Below, in pieces: positions 11,264-22,642 of a DNA stretch of 64,000 nucleotides. Under the pieces are notes generated by a model that made no database searches, was not told the origin of the DNA, and saw only the letters and a list, made by a program, of their open reading frames with translations. Within the stretch, counting starts at the first letter, position 1. Each line of letters starts with the position of its first letter. The stretch is from positions 186,001 to 250,000 of the forward strand of contig JAQQWL010000009.1 of the NCBI GenBank assembly GCA_038363925.1, given 5' to 3'. The stretch comes from Apiospora phragmitis (lineage: Eukaryota; Ascomycota; Sordariomycetes; Amphisphaeriales; Apiosporaceae). A program made the translations under genes and the position numbers.

Positions 11264-11989
11264 ATGCTATTCCATTCCCTTCTCCTCCTGCCGCTGCTGC
11301 TGTCGCAGTTCACCACCACCACCTTTGCGTCCGCACAAGATGTCATAATAACCAAAACCATAACCTCGGGCCCCAGCGAAGCCACCGCCTCCGCCGCGGC
11401 CGAATTCACTTCGGCCGACCTCTTCACCTCGGCCATCCTGAACAGCACCAACACCTACCGCGACCAGCACAACGCAACCCACCTGGTCTGGAACACCACC
11501 CTCGCGGACTTTGCCAACCGGTACCTGGGCCAAGTCGTATCGTCGCGATCTACGCCTTCTTCTTCTTCTTCTTCTTCTTCCGAGTCAGATTCTTCCTCCA
11601 AATTAGACTCCGGGAAAGACAAAAGAGGAGACGGAGGAAGATGCGAATTCAAGCACTCAGGCGGCCCCTACGGCGAGAACCTCGCCCTCGGCTGCGCCAA
11701 CGCGACGAGCTGCGTCGAGGCCTGGGGCGACGAGCGCCGCGAGTACGACTTCGGCAAGGGCGATTTCGGGGAGTCGACGGGCCACTTCACTCAGCTGGTG
11801 TGGAAGGACACGACCAGCGTCGGGTGCGGGGCGCGCATGTGCGGCGGCGATGGTAGCGACAGTAGTGACGCGCGTGGGTGGTATTTGGTGTGCGAGTACT
11901 GGCCGCGGGGCAATGTGATTGGGAAGTTCGGGGACGAGGTGCAGGCGCAGGAAGGGGTGGTGTGTCGTTGTCGTCGAGGGTGCCGGTGA
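11264..11989 (+). CDS. Secreted CAP-superfamily (SCP/PR-1-like) protein
   Basis: Single exon, 241 residues from the ATG at 11264. The open frame extends back to 11159, but only this start gives a clean signal peptide (MLFHSLLLLPLLLSQF, cleaved near ASA-Q), and a TATA-like box lies between the two starts. CAP motifs occur in order: LNSTNTYRDQHN, YGENLALG, GHFTQLVWKDTTSVGCG (CAP1) and WYLVCEYWPRGNVIG (CAP2). A serine-rich low-complexity insertion (about residues 92-112) interrupts the domain before the GENL motif, encoded by a TTC/TCT repeat near 11555-11590. Fungal CAP proteins such as yeast Pry1 bind sterols and fatty acids; that function is inferred. Confidence 0.85.
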   Translation: MLFHSLLLLPLLLSQFTTTTFASAQDVIITKTITSGPSEATASAAAEFTSADLFTSAILNSTNTYRDQHNATHLVWNTTLADFANRYLGQVVSSRSTPSSSSSSSSESDSSSKLDSGKDKRGDGGRCEFKHSGGPYGENLALGCANATSCVEAWGDERREYDFGKGDFGESTGHFTQLVWKDTTSVGCGARMCGGDGSDSSDARGWYLVCEYWPRGNVIGKFGDEVQAQEGVVCRCRRGCR

Positions 11990-12216
11990 CTTTGGGATTG
12001 GTGGTTGGGTTGCTTAGCAGTGTGCTGAGGACGGTTATTTGATGGGAAAGTAAAAGAAGATTACGACATTATGACTGCAACGAGCTTTCTTTTGAGATTA
12101 TATCAGACCTTTTCTAGTATTAGATCATTATGTATATCATGTGGTATATCTATTCAGATCACATTATCTATCATGACGCATTACACCGAGAAACCACCCT
12201 CATAAATCATACGCTT

Positions 12217-14078
12217 CTACGACCCCATCGCTTTCCCCGAGGTCGTCGTAGTCGTAGCCGTAGTGACATTCCCCAGCACCGTCCCCTGCTCATCCGCCTG
12301 CCCCGCCCACGTGCTCTCCAGCGCCCACACGGCCACGCTGACCCGTGCCCCCGCGGGCAGATCCCGCGCCGCCACATTGACCACCGTCAGCGGCTGCGTC
12401 GGGTACAGCAGCACCGTGCCCGCGTGCCGCCCCCCGCCGACAAACACCTCGTACATGCTGCGGTCGATGACGGCCTTCATACTCCACGACGCCGGCTTCT
12501 GGCCGGGCGCGTTGCTGTCGTAGTACACGTCGGCGACGCTGAACTTGTCGGTGAAGAAGACATTATCGAACCCGCGCAGCTGCCCCCGGTCGACGAAGAA
12601 CGGGTTGTCGCCGCCGAAGTAGAAACCGGACCGCAGTGACTCGCCCGAGGCCGGCGACGTGAAGGTCAGGTTGAGGGTCGAGAAGGTGGTCGCCTTGGCG
12701 ACGTCGAGGCCCGTCACGTTGGCCTCGATGTACAGGGCGTTGGACTCGACGTCGGCGTAGTCGACCGTGATGCTGCCATTGCCCATGTCGGTGGCTGTCT
12801 TGAGCGATTCGCCCATGATGGGCTTGGGGTCGTAGATCTCGTCGACGATGGTCCAGCCGATGCGGGGCGCGGTCTTGGTGAGGTAGTTGACCCGGGGTAG
12901 GGTCATGGCGCTTCGCCAGCCCTCGTTGTTACCGGTCGGAACTTGCCCAGCGTATTGCCAACTATGATTGTCAGTCAGTCAGAAATCAATTGTAAATGCC
13001 CCCCTCAGGCTCATGAAACTTACTTGCTGGCCCAGCCCAAGTTGATCGGATTACCCTCGACGCCGTAGAAGAACTGCGCGGCGTAGTTGTCCTTGGCGAA
13101 ATCGGTGAGGCGCGTCGCCGCATCCAGCGTAGTGAAGTGCGTGCCGTTGAAGTCGCCAATGAAGTACTGCGTGACCGAGCCACCGAGCGGCGCGCCGGGC
13201 TGGAGCGAAATGGTGATGACGTACTTCTCGTCGACCACAGCGCCGTCCCGATCGCGCACCGGCATCTTGACCAGGTTCGGGCACTCGTACTGCGCGCCCA
13301 GCAGTCCGTGGTCCGTGAAGTTCGAAGCCCAAGTCCACTGCTTGAGGTCCGGGCTGGTGTAGACGGCCACCACGAACTCCTGCGAGTAGGCCACGACCAT
13401 GACCCATTGATCGCCATACCGAATGACCTTGGGGTCGCGGAACTGGGTGCTCGTGCTGTTGATGACGGGGTTGCCGTCGTAGTACTGGAACGTGTAGCCC
13501 TCGTCGTGGGAATAGGCGATGGCCTGGGTCTGCGGCCCGCTCGAGCCGTCCTCGTAGTAGCGCGCGAGCGTGAATACGGCGACGACGCCGTTGTCCTGGT
13601 CCGGGAAGAAGCCCGAGGTGTTGTTGACGTCGACGACGGCGCTGCCCGAGAAGACGTAGACCCTCTCCTCGGGCGGGAACAGGGCGATGGGCTGGTTCTC
13701 CCAGGTGTAGCCGTCCTTGCTGGTCGCATGGCCCCAATGCTAATTATTGTTTGGGTTAGTTTGAATAAAGAACAGTGGTGAGGCGCTGAAGCCACTGCGG
13801 CTAGCAATTGCTCTTACCTGGTTGCCTGCCCCCAAACCAGTCGGGTTGTACTGGTAGTACAAGTGGAATACGCCGTTCAGGTAGAACATGCCGTTGGGGT
13901 CATTCATGAAACCCGTGGGCGGCGAGTAGTGCACTTGAGACCGCAATGGGCCGGTGTAGTTGCCTGGCAGAGGGGTGCCAGTTGGGACGGCCGGGTTGAC
14001 GTAGGTGCTCACACCCTGGGCCGCCGTGACGCCAGCAAGGGCCGCCACAGACAGCAGAAGACTTCTTGGGAACAGCAT
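12217..14078 (-). CDS. Secreted GH32 beta-fructosidase (invertase/inulinase type)
   Basis: Exons 13818-14078, 13024-13739 and 12217-12961; introns of 78 and 62 nt; 573 residues, intact. A signal peptide ([20 protein letters not shown]) precedes the five-bladed propeller. Catalytic residues are visible: nucleophile D60 in MNDPNG, transition-state stabiliser D189 in FRDPKV and acid/base E239 in YECPNL. The C-terminal beta-sandwich follows (from about residue 340, after [11 protein letters not shown]). It hydrolyses terminal beta-fructose from sucrose, inulin or levan outside the cell. Invertase and exo-inulinase cannot be told apart here. Numerous sequons suggest N-glycosylation. The stop is TAG. 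The next gene on the same strand is a GH43, so this is a plant-polysaccharide neighbourhood. Confidence 0.93.
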
Positions 14079-15317
14079 CGTTGAAGGTCAAGGAAGAGAT
14101 CGCGACGAGGCTGTCAGGTCAACTTGTTCTTTTCTTCATCCACGATAGCAACAGCGGCTCGGAGCTCTTTTAAATTATTTTCGCCAGACAGCAGCGAGAG
14201 CCGGCTGGGCGGTATATTCCGCTGCCCAGTTCCATCTTGCGGGCTCCAACTGTGGGCTCCATTCCGCCAAGTGAATAGGCTGGTGACCGGGCATAATTTG
14301 GTACCAGTAGGTAATAGAAGACGTCAAAGGTGAGTCTAGGTGAGTCGATATAGGCGCCAAGGATCGCGGCGGTGATAGAAGCATCGAACATTGACCCGAG
14401 GAATGGGAAGAGGCATGCCGCTACGGGGTTACCGGCACTGCCGGCACTGCCAGCAAGACTTGGCTTTCTCTGCCATCCAACCATATTTCAAATCTTTTAA
14501 AAAATGTGAGTCGTTGTTTCTAAGGTCAACGATGTATAAGCAAGCAACCGATCTTTTTAGATCCTAATAGGTCAATGGCAACTCAGATGCCTCCAATACC
14601 TACTGTAAACATCCCGGTTAGAGCCGCAGTGGTGTGTAGGTTACCTACTCGTTGGGGTTCTCCAGGTCAGAAGGGGGAAGAACCTTGCACGACACCATGC
14701 CATGTTCTGTGCCAGTTGCGGGGGAGGAAAAGCATGGTACGACGGTCGGATGGGGAATGCGGAGTTGGGGAAATTAAGTGGAATAAATGATGACGGGGGC
14801 TCGCATCATTGGTCGCCCCCTTGGCAGCTCCGAAAACCTGCTGTAAAATTCCCGCAAAAAAGCTGCGTGCAATCTCCTGAACGCCCTATAAGAGTATTTG
14901 CATATACCGCTGCATCATGCATGCTGCGTGCCCAGTATTTGGTTTTCCTCGGAACCTTCGGCGGCGCGTGACTGAACTGACTTGACGGCAAAACTCTAAT
15001 CCATAATCCACAAGACACTTGGTGATGTGACTCTAGCCAGTTGCCAGTTGCTGGAGCTACTTAAGCGAGCTTCAGACAGAGACGGGCATTGGGGGGGGGG
15101 GGGGGGGCAACACACCGCCCTCGGCAGCTTCTCCCGTTTCGTCTGCTCCGATCGTGCTCCGATCGTGCAATAATCGATTCACCTATGACTTCTAGAACTT
15201 CTAGAGTCAATTGAATGATCATGCTATAGGCTTTATAGGCGACACAGTATGTGAGTATTAGATTAGGTACATGATAATGGTCGTATGCTTTCAACATTTT
15301 CTCCGGCCTCTCTCATG
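14079..15317. other. Intergenic region between GH32 and GH43 with a G17 tract
   Basis: Upstream of the GH32 gene and downstream of the GH43 gene, both on the minus strand. An uninterrupted 17-G run is at 15091-15107. A TTTAAA element near 14168 could serve GH32. No coding region recognised. Confidence 0.5.
15091..15107 (+). repeat. Poly-G tract of 17 bases
   Basis: Mononucleotide run, G on the plus strand. It lies just beyond the GH43 stop codon in a non-coding region. The exact length is unreliable in a consensus that has many homopolymer problems. Confidence 0.9.
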
Positions 15318-16669
15318 CTACGACTTCTGGCCCGCCGGCACAGAGAACGGCCCGTTCTCGGCCAGCGGGAAGTTGGGCGTGCCATCCTCGTTCCAGTCGA
15401 AGCGCTGAATGCGCGCAGTGCGGTACAAGTCCGCCGCCGGGTTAGGCGTCGTCTGCGCATGATAAACAACATAATGCTCCTGCCCGTCGGGCGACGTCGT
15501 GAAGCTCGCGTGTCCAGGCCCGTAGACGCCCGCCTGCGTGTTCTGGTGAAACACGCAGCCCTCGGTGTGCTTGCGCCACGACTGGTACTGCATCGGGTCG
15601 TTGCCCACGAGCTCCAGCATGCCGAGGCAGTAGAAGGGCGTGTTGACGCGCGCCGCCGAGTAGATCACAAAGTTCTGGCCCGTTTTGGGATTTGTCAGCT
15701 GCTGCGGGCCCTCGTTGGTCGCGAGGCGGACGGGGCGGCCGTAGGGGACTTGCTCCAGGGTTGGTCGGGGACCGAGATCTGTGCGGGGGCGAATTGTTAA
15801 GCAAATCATTGGTTCAGTTCATCACACGGTTGTTGTCTACTGAATGAACTGGAGAACTTACCATGCGACGGTCACTAAAGTTGGAAGAGACCGTCCAAGG
15901 GTCCGACATCTCCGTGATGCAGAGGTTGGCCGGCCAGGCCGAGTAGGCCGTCTCCCAGCAGCTGTAGATATGGTACAGCTTGTCCTTGTACGAGAAGTAG
16001 GTGCCGTCGATCGCGAACTGGTCGTACGTGTTCAGCATGCTCTTGATCTTGAAGTCGGAGGTCCACGGGTCGGGCCCGCTCGACTCCATCACGAACATCC
16101 GGTGGTTCACGGCCGGGCAGTTTATTGGGCAGATGGCATCCTGCAGCGGCGGCGGGTTGTCGCCGTCCGGCGTGGCCGTGAAGATGATGTACCACTTGCC
16201 ACTGATGTTGTGGATTTCAGGCGCCCTAGATAATGCGACAATCAATATAAAGATGGTGTTTAAAACTCTTTGGCGTGCTGGCAATGCGATGATGACTTAC
16301 CAGATGGATGTTGACCAAGGCTCACCCGCATCGGCGCCCTTGGGGTCCGGGTTGAAGATGACCCGTGTCTCGGCGTCGTCCCAATTGTCGGTCAAAGAGC
16401 GCGACCTCTTCAGGGTGATGTTGTCGTTGGTAGAAAAGGTGTACAGATACCACTCCTGGCCCTCGGATATGTACTTAGTCATGAAGGGATCCCCGACATT
16501 CTCCGTCGAAACGGGATTCGAGAAGGTGGTATTCGTCTTCTTGTCTGTCCCGATCTTGGACAGGTCCCAGTCCTGCGGCGCAGCCTTACTCGGGTCGAAA
16601 GTCTGCCGCGGTGCAGATGTGCACATGCGATGCAAGAGCCAAAAGGCCCGCAAGGATGATTGACTTCAT
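15318..16669 (-). CDS. Secreted GH43 exo-arabinofuranosidase-like glycosidase, two frame breaks
   Basis: Exon 1 is 16301-16669, exon 2 is 15862-16225 and exon 3 is 15318-15778. GH43 five-bladed propeller: general base D in GDPFMTKY, pKa-modulating D in AIDGTYFSY and catalytic acid E in ATNEGPQQL; GPGHASF near the C-terminus. About 430 residues. Closest in style to fungal exo-1,5-alpha-L-arabinofuranosidases, releasing arabinose from pectic arabinan; specificity is inferred. The start at 16669 gives a signal peptide (MKSIILAGLLALAS), but that frame runs into TAA; the mature protein (APRQTFDPSK) is one base out, so an extra base sits near 16615-16640. A second break near 15753-15760 needs TGG GAG where TGGAG is present, that is, one G missing. 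Two lesions in an otherwise conserved gene suggest consensus errors. Confidence 0.8.
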
Positions 16670-17651
16670 CGTCGTAAGCACCACACTTGTCAAGTAAACA
16701 CTGATGGCGAGGATGACAGCAGCAGATAGGCGCGTCGGATCAGAACGACGGAAGAACAACAACAGCAGGTCGACCGGTCAACAAGGACCGGGAGAGGTGT
16801 CTCATTATGTAGTCTCGCCCCTGAGACCTGACCCGTGTGCTGGGTCGTTGGACCTGTACGATGACGACGATTCATGGTAAGAATGCTTCCCCGCATTAGA
16901 GGGCTGCTGCCGCATACTCCCCACAGTTCGTGAACACGAGGGAGTAAGTAACTTCTATGGATCGTTACAATGTCATGTGTCATGGGCGAATCCTGGGGAG
17001 CAGAGGCATCATCATCAAAAGGCCTCGTTTCTTTTCTGGGTATAGCAAAATCGTAGGGATGTTTTAGTCGCATGCTTATTCTACGGCACCACAGGGAGAG
17101 GTTGGGGAGGGGAAGGGATAGCCTCCCTGCGCTGCAACATGCTATAGGTCGACTCGTTAGGTGCAGGGAGTTTGTGCGGGGTAATAGCTCGCCTGACTGA
17201 TGCAGGGCCGCCTCGGTCCGCCGAAGGATCTGGACTCAGCAGAAGGACTCAATGAACATCAGGTCACCCATGAAAGATGCGGTGTGCTGGCACCCGTTCA
17301 AGTTAGCTCTCAATCTCATTGGAAAACGACTGCTAGATTTGGAGAATGCAAACCTGTACTTGTTGATACTGGGGCAAGATCTCGGTTTAGCGTTGAAATT
17401 CAAGGGATACCCGCTGAGGGGTAGCCAGAGGAATGTGGAACCGCAGCTCAAGTGCTTCACTGACTACCACCTACCCGAAACCGAAATAGATTCGATCAGG
17501 TACGTTAGCAACGGCGACGTAAGATAGAGTAGCTTCGCAGTAGTCGATGTTACAACCAGCCATTCGCTTGGCAGACAGTAGCAAGCACACGGCAGATTCC
17601 AATCAAGCAAGGCCTGCGCTTGTTTCCTATTGGGTGGGTCTCCCCGCGATC
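16670..17651. other. Divergent intergenic region, GH43 and methyltransferase promoters
   Basis: 982 bp between two divergent starts. No coding frame with family resemblance and no clear TATA box on either side. Confidence 0.5.
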
Positions 17652-19019
17652 ATGGACGCGACCACGCAGGATGAAGCGGCGGCGACGGCAGATCAGAGCA
17701 TGAATGCCTTCTCCCCCGCCTTTGCCGACGAGGAGCTGTTGCGCGAACCGACGGGATCATCCGTCTATGAGCCCGATCACGTCGTCGGAGAGTCCGGAAG
17801 GAGATATCATGGGTACAAGGAGGGCAGCTACCTACTGCCAAACGACGAGGTCCGGCCTTTTTTCCTGTTTATGTCAAATCCATCCATCTATACATATAGG
17901 AGACCTTTCTTGCTCATCGAATCAACGAAAAAATCTAGGCCGAACAAGATCGCCTCGACTTCCAACATGCCATGATGACATTGATTCTCCGTGGCAAGCT
18001 GGCCATGGCGCCCATTGTCGAAACGCCCAAGATGGTCATGGACGTCGCCACGGGGACGGGGATCTGGGCCCTCGAGTTCGGTCGGTAACCTACTGCCATG
18101 ATGATATCGAGTGTTTTGAAGAAGTATTACTCAAGTTATTGACCGACCCTTCCTCTAGCCCGCGCGAATCCGGGGTCGTACGTCGTCGGGACGGATTTGA
18201 GCAAGATCCAGCCCGAGCCCGAAGTCCCGAACTGCCATTTCGAGAAGGACGACTGCGAAGAAGATTGGCTGTGGGAGCCCACGTTCGACTACATCCACAT
18301 CCGGCAGATCGTCACCGGCATCCGCGACCCGAAGAGGCTCTTCCACCAGGCCTACGACCATCTTGTGCCGGGTGGCTGGATTGAGATCCAGGACGGCACC
18401 ATGGAACTGGATGGGGAAGGCGTTGAAGGTGAGGCAGGCCGGTCATGCAATGCAGTCTTCGAATGAGCTGACTGACCACTTAACTTACAGACTCGCACAT
18501 ACGAAAATGGTTCGATTTCTGTGCTGCAGGTGCCACGGCCAAGGGATTCGACGTACGAAAGGCCAAGAACTATAGCAATTGGCTCCAAGACATCGGCTGT
18601 AGGTTTTCTCTTTTCGTTGACCATTTTCATGTTCTCGGGTCTCGCCCATGAAATGGAAAGGGGCAGCCGAGCTGACCAGACAACCAGTCACGGAGATCCA
18701 GGCGCACAGGTTCGAAGTGCCCTGTAGCCCGTGGCCCAGGAACCTGCAGGCCGCGCGCATCGGCGCGTACCAGCAGCGGAACATGCACGACGGGCTCCGG
18801 GGCGTCAGCTACCTGCTGCTCCGCAACGCGGGCATGTCGCCCGAGGAGATTGAGGAGTTCGTCCAGGCCACCAAGGTCGAGCTGAGGGAGGGCCGGGTCA
18901 AAGGCTACAGTTACTTGTAAGTTCCACGATGATCTCGGCAGTGCTGTCGGCTTTAATTCTGTACTTACTGACCTTTCCATCAATGTAGCTATGTCGTGTA
19001 TGGGAGGAAGCCGGTATGA
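17652..19019 (+). CDS. LaeA-like SAM-dependent methyltransferase (first copy)
   Basis: Six exons: 17652-17849, 17939-18080, 18159-18428, 18491-18598, 18688-18916 and 18989-19019; 325 residues, one continuous frame. Motif I for SAM binding is MDVATGTGIWALEFA, followed by VVGTDLSKIQP (post-I acidic residue), CHFEKDDCEEDW and PGGWIEIQDGT. The C-terminal end YVVYGRKP is the usual tail of this family and is shared with the second copy at 52045-52075. Family members include the global secondary-metabolism regulator LaeA and many paralogues of unknown substrate; it should not be called LaeA itself. Two introns have unusual donors, GTCCGG (17850) and GTCGGT (18081), but frame continuity supports them. 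Confidence 0.88.
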
Positions 19020-19503
19020 CAGACACCGGGGATGCATGATGCTGTGGAGCCTTCCACAATTGGAGAAGGTCGGAGACTACCAGCTAGCCCGCGAGCCCAA
19101 TGAATCCGAGTGCGACAAGGTTTACTGAATACAGACAACACAATTCTTACATACTTAGACATGGACCCCGAGACTGCTCCAAGAGACAATTGAAACCGCA
19201 TATATGAGCAATGTCGTCATGAGAATACATGTTTACGTTGGTCAGCTTCCCCCAGAATTCGGTATCAGCGATGAATGAGCTTAGCCGGTGTGTGTCCCGG
19301 TAGCTGAACCCGCCCTGGGGCAGGTGGGGGTTACACTGTTCTAGAACAAGGACCCCTGGAAGCAGTTAGTGACAATTAAGCTGAACCAATGACGTATTCC
19401 AAAGTCTAGTCGCGAAACGGCAAAAACACATGGAACAAAACAACCAGTTTTCGAAAAGCAAAAAACAACAATTGGGACCTCGGAATAGCTTGAAGCAGTA
19501 GAA
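19020..19503. other. Intergenic region
   Basis: 484 bp between two plus-strand genes. Nothing coding recognised. Confidence 0.5.
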
Positions 19504-20557
19504 ATGGACGGTTACGAAGCCCGTCGATTGGCAAATATCAAGCGGAACGCCGAGCTGGTCCAAGACCTAGGCCTGGAAGATAAGAAGAAGCCAGAACAAG
19601 GTGTGAAAGCGCCGCCGTCCGCTACGTCGAAACGCCGCAAGCTGAACGACCCGGCACCACCTACACGCACCTCCCGGCGCATCGCGAGCGCGCCGTCTCG
19701 GCCCACGACCTACAACGAAGACGTCCTCATCACACAGCAAACGGAGCCAAACGACCGTCATCGTCTTTCCCGCACCAAGACGACCAAGAAAGGCGCAGCT
19801 GCAGCAAAGAACCAGCAGAAGATCAAGGCCAATCCTTCGTCCCCTTCCCTTTCTCCTTCCCCTTCGCCAGCACCAAATCGCCCAGACCTCGACACCCTCC
19901 GCGCCGCCTGGACCTCCTGGACGCCGACCGCCCCGCCCCCGACCCGCGACGAGGCCACGGGCGAGTACCACTTCGCCTCGCACCCAGACTTCCGCCCCAA
20001 CAAGTCGCCCGAATCGATCCTGCGCGAGGGCGCGTTCGGCGGGACCTACTTCCGGCCCTTGTACTCGAAGCGGCTAGGTATCACAATCGAGGACGACTGG
20101 CGGGAACTGCCCCCGGTATGGATCTCGGGCCCAGGCGGGAACATCGACGTCGAGAGGCAGCTGACGTTCGCCGAGTACGACCCAGCCGTCAACAAGTACG
20201 GCGTGCGCTGCGGGCAGTCGATCGAGGAGTGGGAGGCCGCAGGCTGGATCCGCCATGAATACGACGTGCGGGGGTGGTTCCAGTGGTACTGCCGGTTCTG
20301 GATGGGGCGGCGGCTGGAGGATGAAGATGAGCGGCAGATCGCGCGGTGGAAGAAGTGCGTGGGCGAGACGGGCCGGTGGCGCCGCATCCTGCTCAAGAAG
20401 TACGTGCAGATGGGCGTCCGCAGCGTGTTCGGCGAGGACGACAACGAGGAGGAGGAGCGGGGGGGAGGTGAGCCCCGTCGTGCACCAGACTTGCCATCAC
20501 TGGGCCTATGAGGTCAGACAGGAGGCGTTGGATCGGTTCTGGGCCGAGGGGAGGTAG
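19504..20557 (+). CDS. Conserved fungal protein of unknown function, frame break at a G7 run
   Basis: Starts MDGYEARRLANIKRN. A basic, proline/serine-rich disordered N-terminal half (about residues 1-135) contains nuclear-localisation-like KRRK. A conserved globular part follows with FGGTYFRPLYSKRLG, SIEEWEAAGWIRHEYDVRGWFQWY and a basic region KKYVQMGVRSVFG. After an acidic stretch the frame meets a G7 run at 20459-20465. Staying in frame gives a meaningless tail ending at 20511. Shifting one base gives SPVVHQTCHHWAYEVRQ ... LDRFW to 20557, the ending I expect for this family. So one base is probably extra in the run. I do not recognise a characterised function. Confidence 0.7.
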
Positions 20558-20843
20558 TAGCCGTTCGATCGGGTTATATCGGCAGGCCTGCATGGGTTAT
20601 GAGTGACGATGTGCATGCGAGGGCTATATTGTCACTACGTATAGATCAATATTTGGAGAGCGATTACTAGATAATTGACTACATAATCATCAATCCACAT
20701 GAACATATTACTCCCGAAACCCAGCATACCAAAGAAAAGGTCTTCTTTACCAACGCATACCTACATGAAGCTTGCACTCCCTCGCCCCCTTTTCTAACAA
20801 GTAAGATATCTATCTCAACCGCTCCCTCCCACACAGACTACTA
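20558..20843. other. Convergent intergenic region
   Basis: 286 bp between the 3' ends of a plus- and a minus-strand gene. No feature beyond AT-rich 3' sequence. Confidence 0.5.
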
Positions 20844-22070
20844 CTACTTATACCCACAATACGGACCCCACTCCATCACCCGCTCCAGCCTAGCCCCCTT
20901 CGGAATAACACCCGCCACGAAGTCCGCGTTATCCACGTCCCCGTCCACGCCGCCGCCGACCAGCAACAGCGCGGCCTCCGCCCGAAACGCGTCCCGGCAC
21001 CACCGCAGCCAGAACCACCAGTCGTCCACGGCCCCGTACCCGTCCGTCCAGTACTTCATCCACACCACCTTCGCCAGCGTGTGCTCCTCCAGCTCGTCCC
21101 GGCTCATCGCCATCTGCTCCTGGATCGGGAGGTGGAGTGCCCGGGCCGCTCCGTCTCGGGCGGCTTATTGGCCGCGAGGCTCTCTTCGCCCTCGAGAGCG
21201 GACGACCAGCCCGGGAACCAGCGGTCCAGGGCCGAGGACAGGAGGATCTGCCGGCTGCGCGCGATCGGCAACTTGGATGTGCCGATATTGGGGCCGCCCG
21301 CGTGCCGCAGCAGGCCGTCGCCAATCGACAGCGGGTGCACTCTCATCTCGCCGCGCTGCCAGTGGCACTCGTTGCATCGCCGCAGGTGGCGCCGGAACCC
21401 CGTCCGCTCCGCCTCGATCGCGGCCGCCGCGCGTTCGACAATGTCGCACTCCTCTCTTCTGCCCATGCCCTGGAAGTCCCCGAGGCCGCAGTGCGCGAAC
21501 TCCGTCAACCCCGCGTCCTGCAACAACATCAGTCGTTCCAGCGGGTCCAGCTCATCCCTTCGGATCCCCCAATTCCAGGTGTGAGCAAGCCCATACTGCT
21601 TCCGGACCCTCTTCTCCTGCGCGCGAAGGCTTTCTCGGTTCTGGCTCTTCCACTTCCGGTGGTTCCGCAGCAGGCTATTATTCGCCGATGGTTCCCAGCT
21701 CGACACGGCCCGGCTGCTGGGCGTCCCCGGCGTCGGCTTGCGATAGCCGAGACGCAGGAGGGAGTGGTTGTCGAACGCCGAGTCCGGCAGGAGCCGCATG
21801 CAGCCCGCGCAAGTCCAGCGCATCCGCGTCCAGGCCTCGTCCTCGCAGCTGGGCTCCAGCCAGTAATCATCCCCAAAGGGGTCAATGAGAGGCACCGTCC
21901 CACCATACTCGGGATTGACACTCGAGGGCCAGCAGCCGCTCCACAAAATGGGCACGGCTCGGCTGGATGATCTGGCGGAATTCTCGACAGGCCTGACTTG
22001 CGGCGGTGAGTCCGACAGGGTCCAGACGCCGGAAGATGGAGCACCAGATCTCGACAGGCAATGGATCCAT
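20844..22070 (-). CDS. F-box domain protein with paired-cysteine motifs, two frame breaks
   Basis: The ATG at 22070 starts an F-box (MDPLPVEIWCSIFRRLD ... SQACREFRQII), which would dock to Skp1 in SCF ubiquitin ligases. The body has CAGCMRLLPDSAF and RRCNECHWQRGE, paired C-x2-C motifs typical of a fungal F-box family, and ends with DELEEHTLAKVVWMKYW and GPYCGYK. No intron is needed. The F-box frame hits a stop near 21882, and the body (PEYGGTVPLIDPF) starts one base out near 21908-21915. A second break near 21139-21147, in GCCCGGG, separates the body from the C-terminal part (EQMAMSRDEL). Target substrate unknown. About 405 residues if both breaks are artefacts. Confidence 0.75.
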
Positions 22071-22642
22071 TGCTCGGCCACGTGAGAGGTATTGTAGCCG
22101 TGTTCAGGAAGGGACTATGCAAAGGGCAAGGAAAAGAAGACGCTAACCGCAAAGATTCTATGTTGTTCGCATACAATACTTGGCTGTTGATCAGAGCATT
22201 GGTGGTAGCTGGAGGATTGGTTGGTGCTTGGGAACCGAAATCCTGGGATCATCAGGTGGGGGTTGTTGTCGTTGGTTACACAAGAACATGACTGTGGCGC
22301 GGCTGAGTAAGTAGGTACATGTAAATAGCTTGTCAAATCTCAATGAAGGTCAACTCACCCCGAGTAGGGGCACTGGCAAGGCCCTGGACCAACCAAAACA
22401 GCCAGCATTTACCCGATAGTCAACAGATACAATAACGGCCACAAGTTCCAGTGCAGGTGGTAAGTCGACAAGGTCTCGATTGATGCGAAGAGCTAGTACT
22501 ACAAACTGATGCCTCAGTGCTAATGACAAGATTGAAAACGCCCACTTTCCACATGAATACCATCCTCAAGTTGTTATCTGTTGTCGTCCATGAGAGTGCG
22601 CAAATCCGCAGCTGTATGGCCCATCCCTCTTGGAAAGAACCA
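22071..22642. other. Intergenic region between F-box and DUF7918 genes
   Basis: 572 bp, upstream of the F-box gene and downstream of DUF7918 copy A. No coding feature. Confidence 0.5.

Noticed and set aside
13137..13781. 214-codon plus-strand frame antisense to GH32
   Set aside because: Shadow of the GH32 codon pattern; rich in Arg/Val/Asp without domain structure.
18081..18158. Alternative donor GTAACC at 18085 for the second methyltransferase intron
   Set aside because: It would put the following SAM-domain sequence out of frame; only the donor at 18081 keeps FARANPGS in frame.
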